Positions 13,884 through 19,211 of a DNA stretch of 19,211 nt are shown one piece after another. Numbering within the stretch: position 1 is the first letter of the stretch; each line of letters starts with the position of its first letter. The notes under the pieces are model-generated. The model saw nothing but the letters and a program-made list of their open reading frames with translations, was not told the DNA's origin and made no database searches. The position numbers and the translations under genes were made by a program. Where the stretch lies: assembly GCA_002495845.1 (NCBI GenBank), contig DAHF01000054.1, forward strand, positions 1 through 19,211, written 5' to 3'. This DNA comes from Sulfolobus sp. UBA167 (GTDB lineage Archaea; Thermoproteota; Thermoprotei_A; Sulfolobales; Sulfolobaceae).

Positions 13884-16123
13884 CAAACCACCGGTTCTCC
13901 CCACCTTTTGTCGGACACTTTCTCACCCTCATTTTCCAGTAGTCCCTTTATTAACTTATAAGAAAGTTTTCTTGAAAGCATTCTATTATTGTTTCCGCAG
14001 TAAGGACTATAAACACACTTAGGGCATCCGTCCTCGCAGGTGCAATTTCCAGTTATTTCTTTAGATATTTCATACGCAGACTCGAGTCTATCGTAAAGCA
14101 ACGCTGAAATTCCGTTACCTCCTATTGTAGAGTCGTAAATTGCCACGTCTCCGCTTGGGTAAGACACACCGCTTAGATCGGTCTGTGAAGCACCAGCTAC
14201 TACCCTTGCTGATTCTATTAGCACGTGCTCCGTTGCGTGAAAAGCCTTTATGCTGTCTTCCACGCTGTTCATCCACTCCATTATAGGGTGTTTTATGTAC
14301 ACTCCTTTAGTCTTATAAGAGAAAGAAATAGGTTCATCATAAAAGACTTCTGTCTTAGGCTTATTTCTGTTTGACCCTGAAATCGAGTATATCGAATATC
14401 CTGTTACTATTTCTTGGATCTCCATTTCACCGTACTTCACATCCATGTTTAACACTTTCTTTCCAAATGTTTCTTTAAATTCTTTAACATCAACTGTATA
14501 AATAGGTTTCGTATAGAAGTCTGTTATTTCTGATTCTTCTAATTCAGCTCTCATTTTATCCAAGTCTAGAGTCTTTACTCTATAAGATCTCTTGGATGCG
14601 AGATAGTAACCCCCGGGATAGAACTCATATAACGCGACGGGGAGTTCCCTCTCACCTACCTTTCTTTTACCTTCAAAAGCCTCAACTATCCTTCCTGAGC
14701 TCCTCAATGAGCTTTCAAGAAATTTCGACTTAGTCAAGTGAGTCGGGAAGATGAAACCGTTATTTCTCTTCAAATATCCTTCACGTTCCAACTCTTGTAT
14801 TACTTTCTTCCATATATCTGGAAGACTTTCCTCTGAAAGGACTTTCCTTTCTAGAAGTAGCCCTAGCAAGTGTACCTTAGCTACTTCTAGATTTGCGGGA
14901 TCGAAAGGTATGGGAAGTAGCTCCCTTTGGAAAAACTCGTTTGGGTTCCTCAAGTAATAAGACTCAATCGGGCTGTCTCCTAGGATAGTGAAAATGAAAG
15001 CGACTTTGTTCCTCCTGCCGGCCCTTCCTGCTCTCTGTACGTACTTTGTGAACGAAGGCGGATCAGTTGACATTATCACGCAGTCTATGGAACCTATATC
15101 TATTCCCAGTTCTAACGTGGGAGTAGCAACTACTCCGTCTATTTTGCCTTCCCTTAGCATCTCCTCTACATGAACTCTGTATTCCTTGTCAGTTCCTGCT
15201 CTATGTACCTCGAATTTAACGTGAAATCTTTCAGTTATCTTTGCAGTTAATTCGGCCATCTGTTGGGAGTCCGTAAATATGATGCTCTTAAGCCCTTTCC
15301 TTGCCAAGTATGCACCAAGGAAGGCTGAGAGTACCCATCTGCTTGAGCCGTTGCTGTCTATTAAGGCATGGATAGCTATCCCCTTCCTCCTTAACGTCCC
15401 CCTCAACAAGCTCCCAGAGTCCAGTCCGAACAATTCTCTAAATAGAAACTCCGTGCCCCCTACAGTAGCGCTTGAAGCTACTATTTGGGGTTTTCTCTCG
15501 AAGGCCAACCTTTCAGATATCCACCTCAGATGTGCTCCCATGACTCCTTCGTAAATGTGGACTTCGTCAAAGATGAACATGGAAGAGTCTCTTATCAACG
15601 AAGAAAACCTATCACTCAGTGGCAAACCCCTATGTATCATGTCTGGGTTAGTCACCAAAAGGTCTGGGGGATTTTCGCTCAGCTCTCTCCTTTCTCTCTC
15701 TGTAGTATCACCGTCAAAGATGCCAACCTTAACGTTGCACTTATCAGCTATTTTCCTTATCCTTTTGGTTTGGTCCCTCGCTAAGGCCTTTGCGGGATAT
15801 ACGAGGACTATCTTCTCTTTATGGAGAGCTCTCTCAATGGCAGGTATCAAGAACGCCTCAGTCTTCCCCGTACCAGTCCCAGACACGATCATCAGGTTCT
15901 CTCCCTTAATGATCCTCTCTACTGCCTCGGCTTGAAATTTGTAAAGTCTCTCTATTCCTTCTTGTATAAGCGCATCCTTCAATTTTTGGGATATTCCAAG
16001 AGAAGTCACGGGAGGACCCAGATCGGGATCCATTGAGGTTTCAGTATGGACGTGGACTATCTTGGCTGAAAACGAAGCTAAGGCCTTGCTGACGTCTGAC
16101 AAGAAATCGTCTAAGTGTTCCAC
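13883..16123 (-). CDS. MrfA/Hrq1-like SF2 DNA helicase with C-terminal four-cysteine (DUF1998-type) domain
   Basis: This 746-residue ATP-dependent helicase belongs to the YprA/MrfA-Hrq1 group, implicated in repair of crosslinked DNA in bacteria and yeast. Motifs in order: Q-motif region YKFQAEAVE (61-69), Walker A GTGTGKT (82-88), DEVH (186-189), SAT (218-220), motif V TPTLELGIDIG (334-344) and motif VI QRAGRAGR (363-370). The C-terminal domain contains the metal-binding cysteines C694, C696, C700, C703 and C709 in NCTCEDGCPKCVYSPYCG, typical of MrfA. It therefore differs from Lhr and Hel308. Translation starts at GTG 16123; a TATA-like box on the minus strand lies 28 bases upstream. It leads an operon with a FAD/Fe-S protein rather than the exonuclease partner (MrfB) seen in Bacillus. 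Confidence 0.92.
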   Translation of the reverse strand: MEHLDDFLSDVSKALASFSAKIVHVHTETSMDPDLGPPVTSLGISQKLKDALIQEGIERLYKFQAEAVERIIKGENLMIVSGTGTGKTEAFLIPAIERALHKEKIVLVYPAKALARDQTKRIRKIADKCNVKVGIFDGDTTERERRELSENPPDLLVTNPDMIHRGLPLSDRFSSLIRDSSMFIFDEVHIYEGVMGAHLRWISERLAFERKPQIVASSATVGGTEFLFRELFGLDSGSLLRGTLRRKGIAIHALIDSNGSSRWVLSAFLGAYLARKGLKSIIFTDSQQMAELTAKITERFHVKFEVHRAGTDKEYRVHVEEMLREGKIDGVVATPTLELGIDIGSIDCVIMSTDPPSFTKYVQRAGRAGRRNKVAFIFTILGDSPIESYYLRNPNEFFQRELLPIPFDPANLEVAKVHLLGLLLERKVLSEESLPDIWKKVIQELEREGYLKRNNGFIFPTHLTKSKFLESSLRSSGRIVEAFEGKRKVGERELPVALYEFYPGGYYLASKRSYRVKTLDLDKMRAELEESEITDFYTKPIYTVDVKEFKETFGKKVLNMDVKYGEMEIQEIVTGYSIYSISGSNRNKPKTEVFYDEPISFSYKTKGVYIKHPIMEWMNSVEDSIKAFHATEHVLIESARVVAGASQTDLSGVSYPSGDVAIYDSTIGGNGISALLYDRLESAYEISKEITGNCTCEDGCPKCVYSPYCGNNNRMLSRKLSYKLIKGLLENEGEKVSDKRWGEPVV

Positions 16124-16129
16124 AGTTTT

Positions 16130-16138
16130 TTTAATTTA
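16130..16138 (+). promoter_or_regulatory. TATA box for the TusA-like gene / GAT-QueC operon
   Basis: TTTAATTTA is centred 23 bases before ATG 16157. It lies right next to the divergent helicase start codon. Confidence 0.5.
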
Positions 16139-16145
16139 GCATCGT

Positions 16146-16156
16146 CGCATAAAAGC
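16146..16156 (-). promoter_or_regulatory. TATA-like box for the helicase operon
   Basis: The minus strand reads GCTTTTATGCG, centred 28 bases before GTG 16123. It abuts the ATG of the opposite gene at 16157, so the two promoters interleave. Confidence 0.45.
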
Positions 16157-16378
16157 ATGTCATCGAAAGACGTGCTCGATTCAAGGTCGCTTAGGTCATT
16201 TCTCTCGTCAATGAGCAACGTACTCAAAGAGGACGATAAACTGGAAGTGGTCGTGAGATCTAAAGATATACAAGCATGCCCGGAAATAGCTATGGAACAT
16301 AATTTCGCCATAATAGACGGGGAGGAGGATGGAGAAGACAAGATCAAGTTAGTGCTGGTATATAAAGGCAAGCCTTAA
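16157..16378 (+). CDS. Small TusA-like protein, 73 residues
   Basis: The protein consists of an N-terminal helix (MSSKDVLDSRSLRSFLSSM) and a compact alpha/beta segment, EDDKLEVVVRSKDIQACPEI, then a FAIIDGEED turn and the final strand KIKLVLVYKG. This beta-alpha-beta-beta order resembles the C-terminal half of TusA-type sulfur carriers, but the N-terminal CPxP sulfur site is absent, so classical sulfur transfer is doubtful. The only cysteine is in QACPE. A longer reading from ATG 16115 would begin upstream of the TATA box, so ATG 16157 is chosen. It ends 11 bases before GAT-QueC, hence the same operon; a role in tRNA modification is only suggested by that context. Confidence 0.7.
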   Translation: MSSKDVLDSRSLRSFLSSMSNVLKEDDKLEVVVRSKDIQACPEIAMEHNFAIIDGEEDGEDKIKLVLVYKGKP

Positions 16379-16389
16379 CGGGGGTTTCT

Positions 16390-17778
16390 ATGTGTAGCGT
16401 ATCAGGAGTGATTTTACTTGATCCTTCTAAATATAAGCAGGTTGAAGAGAAGTTCTCGAGGATAATGAAGCGGGCTGAGGATAGGGGAAGGGACAGCTTC
16501 GGACTTGTCGCGATCAGAGAGGACGGATCGGTCTTGTCATCTAAGTCTTTAGGCAAACCTTCAGACCAAGAGGAGAAGCTCTTCGGAGTCTTTGACGAGA
16601 AGACTTCTGTGGTAGTTGCGAACAATAGGGCAGAGCCGACCACTGAATATGTGAACTTGAAAGAAGAGAAGGACATCCAGCCTTTCGAAGGTGAAAGGTT
16701 CATAGTCACTCACAACGGAGTCATAGCAAACGACAAAGAGCTGGAAGCGAAATATTCTCTAAGAAGAAACTCCAGCATAGACACTTCCGTGATACCTCCG
16801 TTTTTGGATAAGCTATGGGATGGTACTCCGGAGAAGCTGTCAGACCTATTGGAGGAAGTGAGAGGAAGCTTCGCCTTCATAATAGCAGATAAGAAGCGTC
16901 CAGATAGACTCTTCATAGCGCAGAACTTCAAACCAGTTTACATGGCATATGACCAGCCATTGGACGCAATATTCTTTTCTTCTTTAGATGAGTTTCTAGA
17001 CGAAGATCCCTTTTACCCCATGAACGTCAGGAAGCTAGAACCTTACTCTGTCGTAGAAGTTACTAAAAGAAAGGAAATCAAGAAGGTTAAGCTTCATATT
17101 CGAGAGAATAAGAGAGCCCTCGTCATAGCTAGCGGTGGTTTAGATTCCACTGTTGCAGCTACAAAGCTGTTGAAGGAAGGATATGAAGTAACTCTGCTAC
17201 ATTTCAATTACCATCATAAGGCAGAGGAGAAAGAAAGGGAAGCTGTAGTTAACATAGCCAAGTTCCTCAACGTTGGCTTGATGGAAGTCAACACGGACCT
17301 CTTTAAGCTAGTCGGAGGTACAACTCTTCTTAAAGGAGGTGGAGAAATAGTCAAGGATAGATCTGGAATAGAAGGAGCAGAGTTCGCCCATGAGTGGGTC
17401 CCTGCAAGGAACTTGATATTCCTGTCGGTTGCCCTTGCAATAGCTGAGACGAAGGGCTTCTCTTTCATTGCCACAGGGATAAACTTGGAGGAATCAGGCG
17501 CGTATCCGGATAACGAAATGGAATTTAATAGAATGTTTGACAAGATGTCCCCTTACGCTACGGGTCCAAACAAGGCTGTGAAAGTCCTCATGCCAGTTGG
17601 AAACCTAATGAAGAGGGAAATAGTCAAATTAGGAATTGAGATAGGGGCTCCCCTACATCTTACGTGGAGCTGTTATGAAGGAGGGGATAAACATTGCGGA
17701 AAGTGCGGTCCTTGCTTTATGCGTAAGGAAGCTTTCAGAATAAACGGACTCGTGGATCCAGTACAGTATGAAAGTTAA
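16390..17778 (+). CDS. gat-queC: GAT-QueC: class II glutamine amidotransferase fused to QueC-like domain, archaeosine synthesis
   Basis: The protein joins two domains. Residues 1-~230 form an Ntn-type glutamine amidotransferase with nucleophile C2 (MCSVSG), N80-R81 and N109-G110 of the oxyanion site; it releases ammonia from glutamine. Residues ~240-462 form a QueC-like ATP-dependent PP-loop ligase with SGGLDST (248-254), the WVPARN motif and the zinc cysteines C428, C436, C439 and C442 (SCYEGGDKHCGKCGPC). In Crenarchaeota lacking ArcS, GAT-QueC has been linked to conversion of preQ0 at position 15 of tRNA to archaeosine, the amidotransferase supplying the amide nitrogen. All catalytic residues visible are intact. 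The gene follows the small TusA-like gene by 11 bases, with a GGGGGT stretch before the ATG. Confidence 0.93.
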   Translation: MCSVSGVILLDPSKYKQVEEKFSRIMKRAEDRGRDSFGLVAIREDGSVLSSKSLGKPSDQEEKLFGVFDEKTSVVVANNRAEPTTEYVNLKEEKDIQPFEGERFIVTHNGVIANDKELEAKYSLRRNSSIDTSVIPPFLDKLWDGTPEKLSDLLEEVRGSFAFIIADKKRPDRLFIAQNFKPVYMAYDQPLDAIFFSSLDEFLDEDPFYPMNVRKLEPYSVVEVTKRKEIKKVKLHIRENKRALVIASGGLDSTVAATKLLKEGYEVTLLHFNYHHKAEEKEREAVVNIAKFLNVGLMEVNTDLFKLVGGTTLLKGGGEIVKDRSGIEGAEFAHEWVPARNLIFLSVALAIAETKGFSFIATGINLEESGAYPDNEMEFNRMFDKMSPYATGPNKAVKVLMPVGNLMKREIVKLGIEIGAPLHLTWSCYEGGDKHCGKCGPCFMRKEAFRINGLVDPVQYES

Positions 17779-17800
17779 GTTAGACGTTGAATGAATGGCA

Positions 17801-17810
17801 ATTTTAAAAT
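17801..17810 (+). promoter_or_regulatory. TATA box for the TauE/SafE operon
   Basis: The perfectly self-complementary ATTTTAAAAT is centred 28 bases before ATG 17834. It lies inside the longer ORF reading from 17795, which argues against that start. Confidence 0.55.
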
Positions 17811-17833
17811 GCTGTGAAACTCAATTCCCTCTT

Positions 17834-18688
17834 ATGACACCACTGGAGCTGTTTATTGTCCTTGCAACAGCAAGTGCTTTATCAGGCGTTCTAGGATCTC
17901 TAACTGGTTTGGGAGGTGCTACGTTCCTAGTTCCCATTTACTCGCTCTTCTTAGGTATTCCGATTCAGTACGCATCAGGCGCATCATTAATATCTACAAT
18001 AGCCACGTCAGCAGGGGCTACTAGTGCTAACGTAAAGAACAAGATAGTTAACATCAGAATTGGCATGTCACTGGAAATAGCAACCACGTTAGGTTCAATA
18101 GTAGGTAGCCTAACTGTAGCTTTTATTTACTCTCATCATTTGGAGAACGTTATATATGTAGTGTTTGGGTTAGTACTTCTCTCTCAGGTTTACGTCCAAT
18201 TGAAGAGGAGCAAGTTCGAGCTACCCAAACCTATGAAACCAGATTGGTCAACCAAGATTTTCTCTCTCCATGGGAGCTATTACGATATGGCGTTAGATAA
18301 GCAAGTGGATTACTACGGAGTGAGGTGGTGGTTAGGCGAATTGATCATGTTCATGGCTGGGTATATCTCTGGTTTGCTCGGGATAGGATCCGGTGCACTT
18401 AAGGTCCTTGGGATGGACTGGGCTATGAACCTACCTATGAAGGTTAGTACTACAACCAGCAATTTCATGATAGGAGTTACAGCAGCAACAGGCAGCTCGA
18501 TATATTGGGTATTCGGTTACATTCAGCCTTTCATCGCTGCTGCTACAGCCATAGGCGTTCTCATAGGGGCTATATTGGGCGCAAGACTAATACCGAAAGT
18601 TAGAAACAGCAGAATTAGGTTGATATTTACAGCTATCCTCGTGATCCTTGGAATTCAGATGTTATTAAGGGGTTTAGGACTGTTCTAA
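17834..18688 (+). CDS. TauE/SafE-family membrane permease (sulfite/organic sulfonate exporter-like)
   Basis: This is a 284-residue integral membrane protein with about seven to eight hydrophobic segments in two homologous halves. Each half starts with the family's glycine-rich loop: SGVLGSLTGLGGATFLVP in the first and SGLLGIGSGALKVLGM in the second. The basic C-terminal end (RLIPKVRNSRIRL) precedes the last helix. The family exports sulfite, sulfoacetate or other anions; an export role for sulfur oxyanions would suit a sulfur-metabolising organism, but substrate is inferred only at family level. The central soluble loop (about residues 125-165, KPMKPDWSTKIFSLHGSYYD) is larger than in short family members. 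The start at ATG 17834 is preferred over 17795 because a TATA box occupies 17801-17810. The DUF1634 gene follows at once. Confidence 0.87.
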   Translation: MTPLELFIVLATASALSGVLGSLTGLGGATFLVPIYSLFLGIPIQYASGASLISTIATSAGATSANVKNKIVNIRIGMSLEIATTLGSIVGSLTVAFIYSHHLENVIYVVFGLVLLSQVYVQLKRSKFELPKPMKPDWSTKIFSLHGSYYDMALDKQVDYYGVRWWLGELIMFMAGYISGLLGIGSGALKVLGMDWAMNLPMKVSTTTSNFMIGVTAATGSSIYWVFGYIQPFIAAATAIGVLIGAILGARLIPKVRNSRIRLIFTAILVILGIQMLLRGLGLF

Positions 18689-18694
18689 GGTGAT
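18689..18694 (+). promoter_or_regulatory. Ribosome binding site for the DUF1634 gene
   Basis: GGTGAT matches the archaeal anti-Shine-Dalgarno and sits 4 bases before ATG 18699. The GTG at 18690, where the longest ORF begins, is part of this site rather than a start codon. Confidence 0.6.
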
Positions 18695-18698
18695 ATGG

Positions 18699-19079
18699 AT
18701 GGGAGAACTGGAGGAAATAGTTGGTTACATAGCTAAAGCGGGGGTTTACCTAGTCTTCGCCTTTCTTGCGATAGGTAGCGTTCTTCTCTTCATAGAAGGG
18801 AAAGGGGACGGCAGGTCATTGTCTGAGATATCGTCTCCTCACTCTAATTTCAATACTTCATTGATCTCCTCATCTATAGTTTACGGTTTAGCCAAGGGCG
18901 ATCCTATATCTTTCATCTCTGTAGGTCTGATGATATTGGTAGCTATCCCAGTTGTATGGATAATTACAGGAATAGTAAAGTACGCATTTGAAAGGAACAA
19001 GGTCTATACGATAGTCTCATTGATAGTGCTGTTCGATCTGCTCTTTGCAATATTAGTTATACCGTATCTGGTTAAGTAA
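18699..19079 (+). CDS. DUF1634-family small membrane protein
   Basis: The 126-residue protein has three predicted membrane helices: about residues 8-28 (IAKAGVYLVFAFLAIGSVLL), 62-90 (FISVGLMILVAIPVVWIITG) and 98-122 (IVSLIVLFDLLFAILVIPYL). DUF1634 proteins are recurrently found next to TauE/SafE permeases in archaea and bacteria, and this arrangement is repeated here with only 10 bases between the genes. A role as an accessory subunit of the permease is inferred from that association; the biochemical function is unknown. It has its own GGTGAT ribosome binding site and no promoter, so it is the second gene of the operon. Confidence 0.82.
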   Translation: MGELEEIVGYIAKAGVYLVFAFLAIGSVLLFIEGKGDGRSLSEISSPHSNFNTSLISSSIVYGLAKGDPISFISVGLMILVAIPVVWIITGIVKYAFERNKVYTIVSLIVLFDLLFAILVIPYLVK

Positions 19080-19211
19080 ACTACCCCGCCCTTACCGGTA
19101 GACCCAAAATCGTTTCACAAAAATAATTTAGTCTGGTAGTATCAGATTCATGAAAAATAATAGAATTTATAGCTTTGACAAGTGATTAAAGAAAGGTTTA
19201 AGGTGAGGAAC
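19077..19211. other. Non-coding right edge with a C-rich motif resembling the TnpB-like end at 8228-8245
   Basis: No gene is visible. The block AAACTACCCCGCCCTTACCGG at 19078-19098 closely resembles AACTACCCACCCTTACGG at 8228-8245 and, like it, directly follows the stop codon of a plus-strand membrane-protein gene. It also contains a short inverted repeat (CTACC...GGTAG, 19081-19101). Beyond it the sequence is AT-rich, with a possible TATA box (ATTTATAG, about 19165) and a GGTGAGG stretch at 19201-19207 that could precede a gene starting beyond the window. Confidence 0.35.

Noticed and set aside
13884..13904. GTG start seven codons upstream for the FAD/Fe-S gene
   Set aside because: ATG 13883 has a GGTGG ribosome binding site 4 bases away and forms a classic TGATG junction with the helicase stop.
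13519..14022. Plus-strand ORF of 167 codons
   Set aside because: Antisense to the FAD/Fe-S and helicase genes, whose motifs are unambiguous.
1..19211. CRISPR array, intact insertion sequence or tRNA gene
   Set aside because: No spaced direct repeats, complete transposase ORF or recognisable tRNA cloverleaf was found by eye on either strand.

Overview
The window looks like a chromosomal segment from a thermoacidophilic crenarchaeon of the order Sulfolobales. The gene repertoire supports this: a gamma-alpha fused 2-oxoacid:ferredoxin oxidoreductase subunit, a sulredoxin-type soluble Rieske protein and a GAT-QueC archaeosine enzyme. So do the regulatory signals: TATA-like boxes about 23-30 bases upstream of start codons with almost no leader, and GGTG-type ribosome binding sites only inside operons. 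The moderate base composition would fit a Metallosphaera-like genus, but I cannot fix the genus.

Layout. 1-1058 (minus) is the 5' part of the oxidoreductase gene, running off the left edge. 1152-2413 (minus) holds an unrecognised 269-residue protein and sulredoxin, followed by a 330-base gap with a possible gene relic. 2744-4599 (minus) is a two-gene unit: a four-CBS protein with a ribosome-hibernation-factor-like tail, then a nitrilase-family amidohydrolase. It diverges from a histone-deacetylase-fold enzyme (4644-5714), whose end overlaps purT. purT lies behind a PD-(D/E)XK nuclease-like gene (7507-5707, minus), which diverges from a polyprenol/dolichol-kinase-like membrane enzyme (7566-8219).

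8220-8671 carries no intact gene. It holds what appears to be a decayed TnpB-type (IS200/IS605) tail with several hairpins, and a second frameshifted relic. Then come an unknown 143-residue protein, a FAD (DAO-type) oxidoreductase, a nucleotidyltransferase-like protein with a basic beta-rich tail, a small membrane protein and moaB.

16123-12000 (minus) is a two-gene operon of an MrfA/Hrq1-like DNA helicase and a FAD plus 2x[4Fe-4S] protein. Divergent from it are a small TusA-like protein and GAT-QueC (archaeosine tRNA modification), then a TauE/SafE permease with a DUF1634 membrane partner. The last 130 bases are non-coding and begin with a motif resembling the end of the TnpB-like relic.

The segment is very compact. 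Five divergent gene pairs are separated by only 33-58 bases, and several have one AT-rich box that could serve both strands. Four convergent pairs overlap at their 3' ends, by up to 65 bases. Several start codons were moved downstream of the longest possible ORF because a TATA box or ribosome binding site lies inside the extension. The most unusual items are the CBS-hibernation-factor-like fusion, the TnpB/omega-RNA-like relic and its echo at the right edge, and the helicase paired with an iron-sulfur flavoprotein.
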